A stretch of 64,000 nucleotides of DNA from contig NZ_JAMXLH010000016.1 in assembly GCF_024281035.1 (NCBI RefSeq), forward strand, positions 1-64,000, written 5' to 3'. Origin of the DNA: Paraburkholderia sp. GTDB lineage: Bacteria > Pseudomonadota > Gammaproteobacteria > Burkholderiales > Burkholderiaceae. The notes under the pieces were generated by a model. The model made no database searches and had not been told where the DNA came from. It saw only the letters and a list, made by a program, of their open reading frames with translations. Shown here piece by piece: positions 1 through 11,381 of the stretch. Position 1 is the stretch's first letter, and every line of letters starts with the position of its first letter. The translations under genes and the position numbers were made by a program.

Positions 1-126
1 CTTGATGCCTCGCGAGCGCTCGCGCAGCAGTTGCGCGCAGACGCGCACGCGGCGCTCGAACCGTTTGGCGCGCGCGCTCAGCGCCTCGCCGAACTCGCTG
101 ACCTGGTGGTGAACCGGGTGAGCTGA
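1..126 (+). CDS. ispA: Farnesyl diphosphate synthase, C-terminal end only
   Basis: The first 126 bases form an open frame ending in TGA whose last residues contain FGARAQRLAELADLVV, typical of the C-terminus of IspA-type polyprenyl synthases. IspA joins isopentenyl and dimethylallyl diphosphate into farnesyl diphosphate in the cytoplasm. The start lies outside the window. Position directly before dxs supports the call, because ispA-dxs is a common isoprenoid gene order in proteobacteria. The catalytic aspartate-rich motifs are not in view, so the name rests on the tail sequence and context. Confidence 0.75.
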   Translation, partial: LDASRALAQQLRADAHAALEPFGARAQRLAELADLVVNRVS

Positions 127-210
127 CCGCGCAACCCGCCCACGCGCATGAAACGGAAGTAATGCGCAGAAAAAGTGCGGGAGCGCCAGTTTTCCTACAA
201 TGGAACGACG

Positions 211-2118
211 ATGTACGACTTGCTGAAAACCATTGACGACCCGGCGGATTTGCGCCGCCTTGATCGCCGCCAGTTGCAACCGCTTGCCGACGAACTGCGT
301 GCCTTCGTTCTCGAGAGCGTCTCGCAAACGGGCGGCCACCTGTCGTCCAACCTCGGTACGGTCGAACTGACGATCGCGCTGCACTACGTGTTCGACACGC
401 CGCGCGATCGCATCGTCTGGGACGTCGGTCATCAGACCTACCCGCACAAGATCCTGACCGGCCGCCGCGACCAGATGCACTCGCTGCGTCAGTTCGGCGG
501 CATCTCGGGTTTCCCGCGTCGCGACGAGTCGGAATACGACACGTTCGGCACCGCGCACTCGAGCACGTCGATTTCGGCGGCGCTCGGCATGGCCATCGCG
601 AGCAAGCTCAAGGGCGAGAACCACCTGGGCATCGCCGTGATCGGCGACGGCGCGATGACGGCCGGCATGGCCTTCGAGGCGCTGAACAACGCGGGCGTCG
701 AAGACGATGTGCCGCTGCTCGTTATTCTCAACGACAACGACATGTCGATCTCGCCGCCGGTCGGCGCGCTGAACCGTCACCTCGCGCGACTGATGTCGGG
801 CCGCTTCTACGCCGCCGCGCGCGCGGGCGTGGAGCGCGTGCTGCGCCATGCGCCGCCGGTGCTCGACCTCGCGCGCAGGCTCGAAGAGCACGCGAAGGGC
901 ATGATCGTGCCGGCCACGCTGTTCGAGGAGTTCGGCTTCAACTACATCGGGCCGATCGACGGTCACGATCTCGATTCGCTGATCCCGACGCTGCAAAACA
1001 TCAAGGAACTGCGCGGCCCGCAGTTCCTGCACGTCGTGACGAAGAAAGGCCAGGGCTACAAGCTCGCCGAAGCCGACCCGGTTCTCTACCACGGCCCCGG
1101 CAAGTTCAACCCGGCCGAGGGCATCAAGCCGTCGACGACGCCTTCCAAGAAGACCTATACGCAGGTCTTCGGCGAATGGCTGTGCGATGCGGCCGAGCTG
1201 GATGCGCGCGTGGTCGGCATCACGCCGGCGATGCGCGAAGGCTCGGGTCTCGTCGAGTTCGAAAAGCGCTTCCCGGATCGCTACTACGACGTCGGCATCG
1301 CCGAGCAGCATGCGGTGACGTTCGCGGGCGGTCTCGCGGCTGAAGGCCTCAAGCCCGTCGTCGCGATCTACTCGACCTTCCTGCAGCGCGCCTACGACCA
1401 GCTGATCCACGATGTGGCGCTGCAGAACCTGCCGGTCGTGTTCGCGATCGACCGCGCGGGCCTCGTCGGCGCGGACGGCGCGACGCATGCGGGCGCCTAC
1501 GATCTCGCGTTCATGCGCTGCATCCCGAACATGATGATCATGTGCGCGTCGGATGAAAACGAGTGCCGCCAGATGCTCTACACGGGGCTGCAGCAGGATT
1601 GCCCCACGGCCGTGCGTTATCCGCGCGGCGCAGGCACGGGCGTCGCAACCGTCAAGCAGATGGCCGCGCTGCCGGTCGGCAAGGGCGAAATCCGCCGCGA
1701 GAGCAACGCAGCAGCAGGCAAGCGCATTGCGATCCTCGCGTTCGGCACGATGGTGCCGCCGTCGCTCGCCGCCGCCGAGGAGCTCGACGCCACGGTCGCG
1801 AACATGCGCTTTGTGAAGCCGCTCGACGCCGAACTCGTACGCGAGCTGGCGGCAACCCACGACTACCTCGTGACCGTCGAGGAAGGCTGCATCATGGGCG
1901 GCGCGGGCTCGGCCTGCGTGGAAGCCCTGCTTGCCAGCGGGGTTATCAAGCCCGTACTACAATTGGGCCTCCCCGACCGCTTCATCGACCACGGCGACCC
2001 GGCAAAATTGCTGGCGCTTGCCGGGCTCGACGCGGCAGGGATTGCGAAGTCGATTCGCGAGCGCTTCCTCGATCACGTGACGAACGCGTCCGGCAAGTCG
2101 GTGATGCGCGTCGCGTAA
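211..2118 (+). CDS. dxs: 1-deoxy-D-xylulose-5-phosphate synthase
   Basis: This 635-residue protein condenses pyruvate and glyceraldehyde 3-phosphate, with thiamine diphosphate, into 1-deoxy-D-xylulose 5-phosphate, the first step of the non-mevalonate isoprenoid pathway. Visible marks are the N-terminal [15 protein letters not shown] segment with its catalytic histidine, the thiamine diphosphate motif [18 protein letters not shown], and the transketolase central part with [16 protein letters not shown]. Length is normal for the family. I chose the ATG at 211 (protein begins [11 protein letters not shown]) over an upstream GTG at 175 because Dxs proteins of this group start there. It follows ispA by 84 bases, so both may share a transcript. 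Confidence 0.97.
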   Translation: MYDLLKTIDDPADLRRLDRRQLQPLADELRAFVLESVSQTGGHLSSNLGTVELTIALHYVFDTPRDRIVWDVGHQTYPHKILTGRRDQMHSLRQFGGISGFPRRDESEYDTFGTAHSSTSISAALGMAIASKLKGENHLGIAVIGDGAMTAGMAFEALNNAGVEDDVPLLVILNDNDMSISPPVGALNRHLARLMSGRFYAAARAGVERVLRHAPPVLDLARRLEEHAKGMIVPATLFEEFGFNYIGPIDGHDLDSLIPTLQNIKELRGPQFLHVVTKKGQGYKLAEADPVLYHGPGKFNPAEGIKPSTTPSKKTYTQVFGEWLCDAAELDARVVGITPAMREGSGLVEFEKRFPDRYYDVGIAEQHAVTFAGGLAAEGLKPVVAIYSTFLQRAYDQLIHDVALQNLPVVFAIDRAGLVGADGATHAGAYDLAFMRCIPNMMIMCASDENECRQMLYTGLQQDCPTAVRYPRGAGTGVATVKQMAALPVGKGEIRRESNAAAGKRIAILAFGTMVPPSLAAAEELDATVANMRFVKPLDAELVRELAATHDYLVTVEEGCIMGGAGSACVEALLASGVIKPVLQLGLPDRFIDHGDPAKLLALAGLDAAGIAKSIRERFLDHVTNASGKSVMRVA

Positions 2119-2289
2119 GCGCCTCGCGGCGCACGGCCCGGTGTCGTTGGCGGCACCGGCTGCCACGATTGCCCACTTTCCGTATGAACCGGCGGCCGGG
2201 TTTTCGGACCTGGAACCGCCAGCCTGCGCCGGCTTTTGCCGGCGCTTGTCATTGCGCGCTACGTTGTGTGCAGCCCAAAGGATAAGAAC

Positions 2290-3099
2290 ATGAACCAGAT
2301 GAGCACGGATTTCCTGATGCCGGACGTGCAAAGCTCCGTCGATCTCCGCCAGATCCCGATCCAGCGCGTGGGCGTGAAGTCCGTTCGTCATCCGCTGCTC
2401 GTGAAGACCGGCAGCGGCGACGTGCAGCCGACGGTCGGCACGTGGAACCTCGACGTTCATCTGCCCGCCAACCAGAAGGGCACGCACATGTCGCGCTTCG
2501 TTGCGCTGCTCGAAGGCAACAAGGCGCCGCTCGAGCCCGCGACGTTCCGCACGATGCTGGCCGCGATGCTCGACAAGCTCGAATCGCAGGCAGGCCGTAT
2601 CGAGGTGTCGTTCCCGTACTTCGTGAAGAAGGTTGCGCCGGTATCGGGTGTCGAAAGTCTGATGGACTACGAAGTGACGCTCGTGGGCGACATGCGCGAG
2701 GGCGCGGCGCGCCTGTTCCTGAAGGTGGTCGTGCCGGTGACGAGCCTGTGCCCGTGCTCGAAGAAAATCTCGCAGTACGGTGCGCACAACCAGCGCTCGC
2801 ATGTGACGATCGATGCCGAACTCGCGGACGATCTGCCGGTGGAAGACCTGATCCGGATCGCCGAGGAAGAGGCTTCGTGCGAGCTGTGGGGACTGCTCAA
2901 GCGTCCGGACGAGAAGTTCGTGACCGAGCGTGCGTATGAAAATCCGAAGTTCGTCGAGGATCTCGTACGCGACGTGGCCGTTCGCCTGAACAACGATCGC
3001 CGCATCGTCGCGTATGTGCTCGAAGCCGAGAACTTCGAGTCGATCCACAATCACAGCGCGTATGCCGTCATCGAGCACGACAAGCGCATGCAGGGCTGA
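2290..3099 (+). CDS. folE2: GTP cyclohydrolase I type IB (FolE2)
   Basis: A 269-residue member of the FolE2 family, which opens GTP to 7,8-dihydroneopterin triphosphate for folate and related cofactors using a metal other than the zinc of FolE1. Family marks include the N-terminal [19 protein letters not shown] segment, the metal-binding cysteine region around [21 protein letters not shown], and the C-terminal [15 protein letters not shown]. Length fits the family. ATG at 2290 was chosen because the 18 preceding in-frame residues are unlike FolE2 and the downstream start follows AAAGGAT. It lies alone between dxs and a strong terminator. Confidence 0.95.
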   Translation: MNQMSTDFLMPDVQSSVDLRQIPIQRVGVKSVRHPLLVKTGSGDVQPTVGTWNLDVHLPANQKGTHMSRFVALLEGNKAPLEPATFRTMLAAMLDKLESQAGRIEVSFPYFVKKVAPVSGVESLMDYEVTLVGDMREGAARLFLKVVVPVTSLCPCSKKISQYGAHNQRSHVTIDAELADDLPVEDLIRIAEEEASCELWGLLKRPDEKFVTERAYENPKFVEDLVRDVAVRLNNDRRIVAYVLEAENFESIHNHSAYAVIEHDKRMQG

Positions 3100-3123
3100 T
3101 TGCTGCTGGAATCGGCGCAATGA

Positions 3124-3150
3124 AAAGCCGCCCGGAGGGGCGGCTTTTTT
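3124..3150. terminator. Intrinsic terminator between folE2 and tsaD
   Basis: AAGCCGCCC and GGGGCGGCTT form a GC-rich hairpin followed by a T run on the plus strand and preceded by A residues. It sits between converging folE2 and tsaD, so it probably serves folE2 and possibly tsaD. Confidence 0.85.
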
Positions 3151-3200
3151 ACGTCGTCAAACCGCCGATGCGGCAACGGAAACTACAGCGGCAGCGACCG

Positions 3201-4226
3201 TCAGCGCGCGAGCGACGATAAGTCCCAGCGAGGCTTGACCGTGAAGGCGTAATCGCGCGTAGCCTGCTCGGGCCAGCGTTGGAGCCGCATCGCGCCCGCG
3301 AGCGCGATCATCGCGCCGTTGTCGGTGCACAACTGCAGGTCCGGGTAATGCACTTCGAAGCCGCGCTTTTGCGCCGCTGCCGACAGCGTCTCGCGCAACT
3401 GCCGGTTCGCGCCTACGCCGCCCGCCACCACGAGCCGATTGAGTTTCGTTCGCTTGAGCGCGGTGATGGACTTCGCAGCCAGCACCTCGACGGCCGCATC
3501 GACAAACCCGAGCGCGATGTCGGCCTTGCCCTGTTCGCAGATGTTCGTGCCGATCCGCTTCACGTGCGTGAGCACGGCGGTCTTGAGTCCGCTGAAGCTG
3601 AAGTCGAGGTCGCCCGAGTGCAGCATCGGCCGTGGCAATTCGATGGCGCCGGGCACGCCGAATTCGGCGAGCCGCGATACTTCCGGCCCGCCAGGATAGC
3701 CGAGTCCGAGCAGCTTGGCGGTTTTGTCGAAGGCTTCGCCGGCGGCGTCGTCGAGCGTTTCGCCGAGTGTTTCGTAGACGCCGACGTCGGTCACGCGCAT
3801 CAGTTGCGTGTGGCCGCCCGAAACGAGCAGCGCGACGAACGGAAACGGCGGCGGCGCATCGACGAGCAGCGGCGAGAGCAGATGCCCTTCGAGGTGATGG
3901 ATGCCGATGGTCGGCAGATCCCATGCCATCGCGAGCGCATTGGCGATGCTCGCACCGACCAGCAGCGCGCCCGCGAGACCCGGGCCCTGCGTGTAGGCGA
4001 TGGCGTCGATGTCGCTGCGCGCGGCGCCGCTCTTGTCGAGCACCTCTTCGAGCAGCGGCAGCGCGCGGCGGATATGGTCGCGCGACGCGAGTTCGGGCAC
4101 GACGCCGCCGTACTCGCGGTGCATGGCGATCTGGGAATGCAGTGCGTGGGCGAGCAGGCCGCGCTCGGTGTCGTAGAGCGCGAGGCCGGTTTCGTCGCAG
4201 GAGCTTTCGATGCCAAGAACGAGCAT
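3201..4226 (-). CDS. tsaD: tRNA N6-adenosine threonylcarbamoyltransferase
   Basis: TsaD transfers the threonylcarbamoyl group to A37 of tRNAs that read ANN codons, working with TsaB and TsaE. The 341-residue protein opens with [14 protein letters not shown], the ASKHA ATPase start, and has the iron-binding motif HLEGH (around residue 115), the VSGGHTQL motif and [10 protein letters not shown]. Length is normal. The start at 4226 was chosen because the 14 in-frame residues upstream precede the conserved first beta strand. It is transcribed against folE2 and away from the flavoprotein gene at 4401. The first bases of its C-terminus overlap nothing. Confidence 0.96.
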   Translation of the reverse strand: MLVLGIESSCDETGLALYDTERGLLAHALHSQIAMHREYGGVVPELASRDHIRRALPLLEEVLDKSGAARSDIDAIAYTQGPGLAGALLVGASIANALAMAWDLPTIGIHHLEGHLLSPLLVDAPPPFPFVALLVSGGHTQLMRVTDVGVYETLGETLDDAAGEAFDKTAKLLGLGYPGGPEVSRLAEFGVPGAIELPRPMLHSGDLDFSFSGLKTAVLTHVKRIGTNICEQGKADIALGFVDAAVEVLAAKSITALKRTKLNRLVVAGGVGANRQLRETLSAAAQKRGFEVHYPDLQLCTDNGAMIALAGAMRLQRWPEQATRDYAFTVKPRWDLSSLAR

Positions 4227-4400
4227 GGTGGGGCGTGCAACGGTGCCGGTTGGGTACGAAACCACCACCGAAAACCGTTGTAAATTCGAAATGTAAAAGT
4301 AGCTTGGGAGTATAGCAGTGCGGGCGATGGGCGGCTGACGGGCCCAGGGGCTGGAGTCAAGCGCAGCGGCGTGCCGCCGCGCGCAGGTAGAATGCGCGCC

Positions 4401-5630
4401 ATGGAATCATTCGACATCGCCGTGATCGGCGCAGGCGCGGCCGGCATGATGTGCGCGGCGGTCGCTGGGCAGCAGGGACGCCGCGTGGCGCTGATCGATC
4501 ATGCGCCGCGGCTCGCGGAAAAGATCCGCATTTCGGGCGGTGGGCGCTGCAACTTCACGAATCTGCACGCGAGCCCGGCCAACTATCTCTCGAACAATCC
4601 GCACTTTTGCCGCTCGGCGCTCGCGCGCTACACGCCGCGCGATTTTCTCGCGCTGCTGCGTCAGCATCGCGTGACCTGGCACGAAAAGCACAAGGGCCAG
4701 CTGTTCTGCGACCAGTCGAGCGACGCGATCATCGACGTCTTGCGCGCCGAGTGCGACGCCGGGCGCGTCGCATGGCGCAGGCCGCTGCCGGTCGAAACGG
4801 TGAGCCATGCGGACGGCGCCGGCTTCACCCTTGGCACGCCGCACGGGACGATTGGCGCACGCGCGCTCGTGATCGCGACCGGCGGACTGTCGATTCCGGC
4901 GATCGGCGCGACCGATTTTGCGTACCGCGTCGCGAAGCAGTTCGGCCACAAGCTCGTCGACACGCGTCCGGCTCTCGTGCCGCTCACCTTCGCGCAGCAG
5001 GACTGGGCGCCCTATGTGCCGCTCTCCGGCGTGTCGCTCGGGGTCAACGTGGCGACCGGCGAGCGCAAGACGGGCGGCGCATTCGACGAAGACCTTCTGT
5101 TCACCCATCGCGGGCTGTCCGGCCCGGGCGTACTGCAGATTTCGAGCTACTGGCAGCCGGGGCAGCCGATCCGCGTGAACCTGCTGCCGGAGCACGATGC
5201 CGCGGCTGCGCTGGTCGAAGCCAAGAGCACGACGAAACGCCAGATCGGCAATCTGCTCGCCGATTGGGTGCCCGCGCGGCTTGCACACGCCTGGCTGGAG
5301 GCCCACCAGGTGCCGATCGACACACGCCTCGCGGATCTGCCGGACAAGACCTTGCGCCGCGTGGGCGAAGGTCTCTCGCAATGGACGCTCACGCCCACCG
5401 GCACCGAAGGCTACAAGAAGGCCGAGGTGACGCGCGGCGGCGTCGATACCCGCGAGCTTTCGTCGTCCACGATGATGAGCCAGCGCGTGCCGGGGCTGTA
5501 TTTCATCGGCGAGGCCGTGGACGTGACGGGCTGGCTCGGCGGCTACAATTTTCAGTGGGCCTGGGCCTCCGGCGTGGCGGCGGGCGAGGCCGCTTCGGCG
5601 TTCGCTCTGGCGGGCTTCGGCCGGGCTTGA
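4401..5630 (+). CDS. YhiN/HI0933-family FAD-dependent oxidoreductase
   Basis: A 409-residue flavoprotein of unsettled physiological role. The N-terminal dinucleotide-binding motif [14 protein letters not shown] is followed by [14 protein letters not shown], which is diagnostic of the HI0933/YhiN family, and the C-terminal [27 protein letters not shown] closes the FAD site. The start at 4401 places the first beta strand right after the initiator; a purine-rich AGGTAGAA lies just upstream. It is divergent from tsaD with a roughly 175-base shared promoter region. Known Tn7-like elements elsewhere use yhiN as an attachment site, but the 3' end of this copy shows no insertion. Confidence 0.9.
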   Translation: MESFDIAVIGAGAAGMMCAAVAGQQGRRVALIDHAPRLAEKIRISGGGRCNFTNLHASPANYLSNNPHFCRSALARYTPRDFLALLRQHRVTWHEKHKGQLFCDQSSDAIIDVLRAECDAGRVAWRRPLPVETVSHADGAGFTLGTPHGTIGARALVIATGGLSIPAIGATDFAYRVAKQFGHKLVDTRPALVPLTFAQQDWAPYVPLSGVSLGVNVATGERKTGGAFDEDLLFTHRGLSGPGVLQISSYWQPGQPIRVNLLPEHDAAAALVEAKSTTKRQIGNLLADWVPARLAHAWLEAHQVPIDTRLADLPDKTLRRVGEGLSQWTLTPTGTEGYKKAEVTRGGVDTRELSSSTMMSQRVPGLYFIGEAVDVTGWLGGYNFQWAWASGVAAGEAASAFALAGFGRA

Positions 5631-5699
5631 CCGGTTCCTTTATTTGTGAATTAGCTCTGCTATACTCAGTTTTCTTTAGCCCAGATCCGTTATTGGAAA

Positions 5700-5912
5700 A
5701 TGACGACCATCCGCTTAAAAGAAAATGAACCCTTTGAAGTGGCCATGCGCCGCTTCAAGCGCACGATCGAAAAGAATGGTCTTCTGACCGAGCTTCGCGC
5801 GCGTGAGTTTTACGAGAAACCGACGGCTGAACGCAAGCGGAAGAAGGCGGCAGCGGTCAAGCGCCACTTCAAGCGCCTGCGCAGCCAGATGCTGCCGAAG
5901 AAGCTGTACTGA
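5700..5912 (+). CDS. rpsU: 30S ribosomal protein S21
   Basis: A 70-residue, strongly basic protein beginning [21 protein letters not shown], the standard S21 opening, and ending in a lysine/arginine-rich helix. S21 sits near the 3' end of 16S rRNA and helps initiation complexes form. It heads the macromolecular-synthesis cluster rpsU-yqeY-dnaG-rpoD. The ATG at 5700 starts the conserved MTTI sequence, about 70 bases after the flavoprotein gene, with a TATACT-like box at about 5660 that could drive it. Confidence 0.97.
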   Translation: MTTIRLKENEPFEVAMRRFKRTIEKNGLLTELRAREFYEKPTAERKRKKAAAVKRHFKRLRSQMLPKKLY

Positions 5913-6243
5913 TTCTGGCGGCGCCGCGGCTCGCGCCCCCGGGCGCCACGGCGGCCAGGCCTGTCCACCAGTCGGCAGCGCCGCCGCGGCTAGTTAAGCT
6001 GGGTAAAAGCGCTGAAAAAAGCGCTGAAAAAAGCGCTGGGTAAGGCGCCGGGTAAAGCGGCTGTTGCTGCCTCTCTGGTGTGGTCGCCACCGTCAAGCAT
6101 TTGCGCCGACCCGCCTGGAAGCGTTTCCAGGCGGGTTTTTGCATTTGATATGATGTTTGCTCGCGCACGCTGAGCGAGGCATGCAGCCCCAGCGTCTGGG
6201 TTTGCCCAGGTATTCGAAACCCTCAACGTATTTCAGGTGAGTA
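5913..6243 (+). terminator. rpsU-yqeY spacer with short tandem repeats and a terminator
   Basis: No gene is seen in this 331-base spacer. At about 6005-6040 the unit AAAAAAGCGCTG repeats, making an A-rich, GCGC-containing tract. At 6110-6140 CCCGCCTGGAA and TTTCCAGGCGGG form a near-perfect hairpin followed by five T residues, a convincing intrinsic terminator for rpsU. The remaining about 100 bases before yqeY presumably hold the promoter for yqeY-dnaG. Confidence 0.75.
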
Positions 6244-6690
6244 ATGAGCCTCAAGGACCGAATCAACGACGACATGAAAGCCGCGATGCGCGCGCGCGAA
6301 ACCGGGCGCCTCGCCACGATTCGTCTGCTGCTCGCCGCGATCAAGCAACGTGAAGTCGACGAGCGCGTGACGCTCGACGACGCCGCCATCACGGCGGTCA
6401 TCGACAAGATGATCAAGCAACGCAAGGATTCGATCAGCCAGTTCGAGGCGGCCGGCCGCACGGACCTCGTCGATAACGAAACGGCTGAGCTGAAGGTGCT
6501 CGCCGGCTACATGCCCGAGCAGCTCTCGGAGGCCGAGATCGCCGCCGAGGTGCAGGCCGCCGTGGCCCAGTCCGGCGCCGCCGGCCCACAGGACATGGGC
6601 AAGGTGATGGGCGTACTCAAGCCGAAGCTCGCCGGCCGCGCCGATATGACGGCCGTGTCCGCGCTGGTCAAGGCAGCGCTCGCGAAGTAA
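6244..6690 (+). CDS. GatB/YqeY-domain protein
   Basis: A 148-residue cytoplasmic protein of the YqeY family, which resembles the tRNA-binding C-terminal domain of the GatB amidotransferase subunit but stands alone. Its role is not established. The opening MSLKDRINDDMKAAMRARE, the central LAGYMPEQLSEAEI and the GKVMGVLKPKLAGRADM segment are typical. The ATG at 6244 follows GGTGAGTA. It is placed between rpsU and dnaG, as is usual in betaproteobacteria, 67 bases before dnaG, and is probably co-transcribed with dnaG. Confidence 0.93.
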   Translation: MSLKDRINDDMKAAMRARETGRLATIRLLLAAIKQREVDERVTLDDAAITAVIDKMIKQRKDSISQFEAAGRTDLVDNETAELKVLAGYMPEQLSEAEIAAEVQAAVAQSGAAGPQDMGKVMGVLKPKLAGRADMTAVSALVKAALAK

Positions 6691-6757
6691 CGGGGCGCGG
6701 CCCGGCAACGGGCAACGCCCATCGTGCCCCTCGCGCAGCCGGAGTGCCTCTGTCCCG

Positions 6758-8632
6758 ATGATTCCGCATTCGTTTTTGCAGGATCTGCTGAACCGCGTCG
6801 ATATCGTCGACGTGGTGGGACGTTACGTGCAGCTCAAGAAGGGCGGCGCGAACTTCATGGGCCTGTGCCCGTTCCACAACGAAAAGAGCCCTTCATTTAC
6901 CGTTAGTCCAACGAAGCAGTTCTATCACTGCTTCGGCTGCGGCGCGCACGGTACCGCCATCGGCTTCCTGATGGAGCATGCCGGTTTCACGTTCCCCGAG
7001 GCCGTCAACGAACTCGCGCAATCGGTTGGACTCACGGTGCCGCAGGAGCCGTCGCCGATCCGTGGCGGCGGCGCAGGCGCAGCGGGCGGCTACGCGCCGG
7101 GTCCGTCGAAGGCCGTGGCGACCGCTTTGTCCGACGTCATGCAGACGGCGTGCGATTACTACCGCAAGCAGTTGCGCGGCGCCCCGAATGCGATCCAGTA
7201 CCTGAAAAAACGCGGTCTCACCGGTGAGATCGCGGCGCGCTTCGGCCTGGGTTACGCACCCGATGGTTGGCAGAACCTCGAATCCGCATTTTCCGACTAT
7301 CGCGACGAGTCGCTTGTTGAAGCGGGGCTCGTGATCGTCAGCGAAAAGCAGGACGCCCAGGGACAGGCGCGCCGCTACGACCGCTTCCGCGACCGGGTCA
7401 TGTTTCCGATCCGTAATGTCAAGGGCCAGGTGATCGGCTTCGGCGGGCGGGTGCTGGACGGCGGCGAACCCAAGTATTTGAATTCGCCGGAAACGCCACT
7501 ATTTAACAAGGGCAGCGAATTGTATGGGCTGTTCGAGGCGCGTCTTGCGATCCGCGAGCAGCAATATGTGCTGGTGGTCGAAGGGTATATGGACGTGGTG
7601 GCGCTCGCGCAACTCGGGTTCCAGAACGCCGTGGCGACGCTCGGCACCGCGTGCACGCCGATCCACGTGCAGAAGCTCCTTCGTCAGACCGATACGGTGA
7701 TCTTCAGCTTCGACGGCGATGCGGCGGGCCGCCGTGCGGCGCGCCGGGCGCTCGACGCGTGCCTGCCCCATGCCGCCGACAACCGCACCATCCGGTTCCT
7801 GTTCCTGCCCACGGAGCACGACCCGGACAGCTACGTCCGCGAGTTCGGCGCCGAGGCATTCAAGGAGCAGGTCGACCGGGCGATGCCGCTGTCGCAATTC
7901 ATGCTGAATGAAGTGCTGACGGGCAAGGAGCTGGATCAGCCGGAGGGGCGCGCCCGCGCGCTCTTCGATGCCAAGCCGCTCATGCAGGCGCTGCCGGCGA
8001 ACGCGTTGCGTGCGCAGATCATGCATATGTTCGCGGACCGGCTCGACGTGCCGTTCGAGGAAGTGGCGGCGCTGTGCGAGGTCGACGCGCGGATCGCCCG
8101 GGCGGTGCGTGGGGCGCCCGCCCGCAAGGACCGGCATCTCGTGACCGGGATCGAGCGCAAGGCGCTGCGCAACCTCGTGATGCACCCGCGGATCGTGGTG
8201 CAGCTCGGCGAGGAGGCCGAACAGGCGCTGATCGCGCTCACCCGGCACGGCGAACTGTTCGAGGAAGTCACGACGCATGCCCGCGCGCTGGGCGATGCGG
8301 CGGAATTTCAACTGCTTTCAGACCTCTTGCGAAACGGGGTCAATGCCCCGACCTTTGAAGAGATTTTTCGTGAAATTCTGGACTATGATGAAAACGTCCG
8401 GGATTTACTGATGAAAAATCCAGAAGATGGCGCGGTGGTGGAGGAGCGGCGCGAGCAGGAGCGGCTGGTTGGCGAGGAGCTGATGGCGGCGATCCTCAAG
8501 ATGCGTTACGACGCGTGCTGCGACCGGCTCGATGTGCTGTCGCGTCAATCGCGGCATACGCCTGAAGAACTGGCGGAACTGATGAGACTGAATCAGACAC
8601 GGGCTGACATGAAACGTCAGCTCGGTTTGTAA
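6758..8632 (+). CDS. dnaG: DNA primase
   Basis: DnaG makes the RNA primers for replication. The 624-residue protein has the N-terminal zinc-binding domain ([11 protein letters not shown] and [11 protein letters not shown], residues about 40-65), the catalytic TOPRIM core ([11 protein letters not shown] near residue 275, [18 protein letters not shown] near 320) and the C-terminal helicase-binding domain ending in [12 protein letters not shown] loop rich in glycine and alanine ([13 protein letters not shown], about residue 104) links zinc and core domains. The ATG at 6758 gives the usual [17 protein letters not shown] start. Confidence 0.97.
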   Translation: MIPHSFLQDLLNRVDIVDVVGRYVQLKKGGANFMGLCPFHNEKSPSFTVSPTKQFYHCFGCGAHGTAIGFLMEHAGFTFPEAVNELAQSVGLTVPQEPSPIRGGGAGAAGGYAPGPSKAVATALSDVMQTACDYYRKQLRGAPNAIQYLKKRGLTGEIAARFGLGYAPDGWQNLESAFSDYRDESLVEAGLVIVSEKQDAQGQARRYDRFRDRVMFPIRNVKGQVIGFGGRVLDGGEPKYLNSPETPLFNKGSELYGLFEARLAIREQQYVLVVEGYMDVVALAQLGFQNAVATLGTACTPIHVQKLLRQTDTVIFSFDGDAAGRRAARRALDACLPHAADNRTIRFLFLPTEHDPDSYVREFGAEAFKEQVDRAMPLSQFMLNEVLTGKELDQPEGRARALFDAKPLMQALPANALRAQIMHMFADRLDVPFEEVAALCEVDARIARAVRGAPARKDRHLVTGIERKALRNLVMHPRIVVQLGEEAEQALIALTRHGELFEEVTTHARALGDAAEFQLLSDLLRNGVNAPTFEEIFREILDYDENVRDLLMKNPEDGAVVEERREQERLVGEELMAAILKMRYDACCDRLDVLSRQSRHTPEELAELMRLNQTRADMKRQLGL

Positions 8633-8739
8633 GGAGGACCGCGCGGAAGGGCTGGTGCCCCACGTGCTATAATAAAAGGTTCTCAGCGGTTTGTTTTTGT
8701 TTTTTTCCGGGCGGTTACCCAGCTTCCTGCAAGGACGGA

Positions 8740-11136
8740 ATGGCAATGGCAAAGACTACAGGCGAAAAGAAGGCGACGGTCACGGGCTCGACGGAGCCGT
8801 CCACGAAGGTCACAGAGACCAGTGCCGCCCGTTCCGCCAGAACGACGTCCGCTACCAGCACCGACCCTGCTGCCCCAAAGAAAACCAGGTCTGCTTCGGC
8901 CGGGCGAGCGGCGCCGACACGCGCGGCGAAAGCTGCAACGCCGGCCACGAAGCGATCCGGTTCGAGTAGTGCAGCGCAAGCGCCCGCCGACGCGGACGAT
9001 TCGGTCGAGCGCGAGGCTCCAGTATCCACGGTTCAAGAGGCTGTTGTCCCACAGCCGCGAGTCGAGACTAAAGCCGGTACGGCCACCTCCATGACGAAAA
9101 AGCTGAACGAAGTATCCGTCGATGACGACGCGAGCCAGAGCGAAGAAAGCGCGCCCGTCACGGGCAAGGTCGAAAAGGCCCGCGCGCGCGACCGGCGAGC
9201 GAAGGAAAAGGCGCTGCTGAAAGACGCGTTCGCGTCGTCGCAGCCCGGCACCGTCGAAGAACTCGAGGAGCGCCGCTCGAAGCTGCGCGCGCTCATCAAG
9301 CTGGGCAAGGAGCGCGGCTTCCTCACGTATGCCGAAATCAACGATCACCTGCCGGACAACTTCACCGAAACCGAGGCGATCGAAGGCATCATCAGCACCT
9401 TCAACGACATGGGCGTGGCCGTGTACGAGCAGGCGCCCGATGCCGAAACGCTGCTGCTCAACGACAACGCGCCGAACGCTTCTTCGGATGACGAAGTAGA
9501 AGAAGAAGCCGAAGTCGCGCTTTCAACTGTCGATTCCGAATTTGGCCGCACGACCGATCCGGTGCGCATGTATATGCGCGAAATGGGCACGGTCGAACTG
9601 CTCACGCGCGAAGGCGAAATCGAAATCGCCAAGCGCATCGAGGACGGCCTCAAGCACATGGTCATGGCGATCTCCGCGTGCCCGACCACGATCGCCGACA
9701 TCCTCGCGATGGCCGAGCGCGTGGCGAACGACGAGATTCGCGTCGACGAACTCGTCGACGGTCTGATCGATCCGAACGCCGAAGACACCGACGGCTTCTC
9801 CGCGCAGGAAGCGGAAGAAATCGAGAACGAGGCCGAAGAAGCCGAAGAGGAAGAAGAAGAGGAAGAGGAAGAGGAAGAAGACGAGGGCACGGCGCAGGCG
9901 ACGGCCAACGCAGCCCAGCTCGAAGCGCTCAAGCGTGCGTCGCTCGAAAAATTCGCGCTCATCAGCGAATGGTTCGACAAGATGCGCCGTGCGTTCGAGA
10001 AGGAAGGCTACAAGTCGAAGTCCTACCTCAAGGCGCAGGAAACGATCCAGAACGAACTGATGTCGATTCGCTTCACGGCGCGCACCGTCGAACGTCTGTG
10101 CGACACGTTGCGTGCGCAAGTAGATGAAGTGCGCCAGGTCGAGCGCCAGATCCTGCACACCGTCGTGGACAAGTGCGGCATGCCGCGTTCGGAGTTTATC
10201 GCGCGCTTCCCGGGCAACGAGACGGACCTCGACTGGAGCGACAAGATCGTCTCCGAGAGCCACGCGTATAGCGGAATTCTTTCGCGCAATATCCCGGCGA
10301 TTCGCGAGCAGCAGCAACGTCTGCTCGACCTGCAGGCGCGCGTGGTGCTGCCGCTGAAGGATCTGAAGGAAACCAACCGCCAGATGGCGGCCGGCGAACT
10401 GAAGGCGCGCCAGGCGAAGCGCGAGATGACCGAGGCCAACCTGCGTCTCGTGATCTCGATTGCGAAGAAGTACACGAATCGCGGCCTGCAGTTCCTCGAC
10501 CTGATCCAGGAAGGCAACATTGGCCTGATGAAGGCGGTGGACAAGTTCGAATATCGTCGCGGCTACAAGTTCTCGACGTACGCGACATGGTGGATCCGCC
10601 AGGCCATCACGCGCTCGATCGCGGACCAGGCGCGCACGATCCGCATTCCGGTTCACATGATCGAGACGATCAACAAGATGAACCGCATTTCGCGGCAGAT
10701 TCTGCAGGAAACCGGCCTCGAGCCGGATCCGGCGACGCTGGCCGAGAAGATGGAAATGCCCGAGGACAAGATCCGCAAGATCATGAAGATCGCAAAGGAA
10801 CCGATCTCCATGGAAACGCCGATCGGCGACGACGACGATTCGCATCTGGGCGACTTCATCGAGGATACGAACACGGTTGCGCCCGCGGACGCCGCGCTGC
10901 ATGCGTCGATGCGCGACGTCGTGAAGGACGTGCTCGATTCGCTCACGCCGCGCGAGGCGAAGGTATTGCGCATGCGCTTCGGCATCGAGATGAGCACCGA
11001 TCACACGCTTGAGGAAGTGGGCAAGCAGTTCGACGTCACGCGTGAACGGATTCGCCAGATCGAGGCGAAGGCGCTGCGCAAGCTGCGCCACCCGAGCCGC
11101 TCGGACAAGCTGAAGTCGTTCCTCGAAGGCAATTGA
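8740..11136 (+). CDS. rpoD: RNA polymerase primary sigma factor (sigma-70)
   Basis: A 798-residue housekeeping sigma factor. The N-terminal 150 residues are a low-complexity Ala/Lys/Thr/Ser region, then region 1.1 ([12 protein letters not shown]), region 1.2 ([21 protein letters not shown]), the non-conserved region, region 2 ([56 protein letters not shown] in the genome), region 3, and region 4 with the helix-turn-helix [29 protein letters not shown]. The non-conserved region holds an unusual glutamate run near residues 365-383. SD AAGGA lies just upstream; an ATG two codons later (8746) is an alternative start. It ends the rpsU-dnaG-rpoD cluster. Confidence 0.97.
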   Translation: MAMAKTTGEKKATVTGSTEPSTKVTETSAARSARTTSATSTDPAAPKKTRSASAGRAAPTRAAKAATPATKRSGSSSAAQAPADADDSVEREAPVSTVQEAVVPQPRVETKAGTATSMTKKLNEVSVDDDASQSEESAPVTGKVEKARARDRRAKEKALLKDAFASSQPGTVEELEERRSKLRALIKLGKERGFLTYAEINDHLPDNFTETEAIEGIISTFNDMGVAVYEQAPDAETLLLNDNAPNASSDDEVEEEAEVALSTVDSEFGRTTDPVRMYMREMGTVELLTREGEIEIAKRIEDGLKHMVMAISACPTTIADILAMAERVANDEIRVDELVDGLIDPNAEDTDGFSAQEAEEIENEAEEAEEEEEEEEEEEEDEGTAQATANAAQLEALKRASLEKFALISEWFDKMRRAFEKEGYKSKSYLKAQETIQNELMSIRFTARTVERLCDTLRAQVDEVRQVERQILHTVVDKCGMPRSEFIARFPGNETDLDWSDKIVSESHAYSGILSRNIPAIREQQQRLLDLQARVVLPLKDLKETNRQMAAGELKARQAKREMTEANLRLVISIAKKYTNRGLQFLDLIQEGNIGLMKAVDKFEYRRGYKFSTYATWWIRQAITRSIADQARTIRIPVHMIETINKMNRISRQILQETGLEPDPATLAEKMEMPEDKIRKIMKIAKEPISMETPIGDDDDSHLGDFIEDTNTVAPADAALHASMRDVVKDVLDSLTPREAKVLRMRFGIEMSTDHTLEEVGKQFDVTRERIRQIEAKALRKLRHPSRSDKLKSFLEGN

Positions 11137-11244
11137 TGTGCATCCGGTGCACGCACTCTAAGCGTGTGCCGTGACCGGGCCGGCGTTGTTTCGCGCTGTT
11201 TCGTATATGATGTCGGCCGGTCGTCGCAGTCGTCAGTCGAATAA

Positions 11245-11277
11245 GGCCCGGCCTTTTGATAGACCGGGCTTTTTTGT
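11245..11277 (+). terminator. Terminator downstream of rpoD
   Basis: GCCCGG and CCGGGC flank a short loop and are followed by TTTTTT, about 110 bases after the rpoD stop. It separates rpoD transcription from the tRNA gene. Confidence 0.85.
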
Positions 11278-11381
11278 CGATCAGGGCGGCCAGGACGATG
11301 CACAGGTAGCAAGCTGGCTGCAAGTCGGCTACAAGCTAGCCTTGGTCGCATATGGCCAAATGCAGTAAAATCGCAGGTTTT

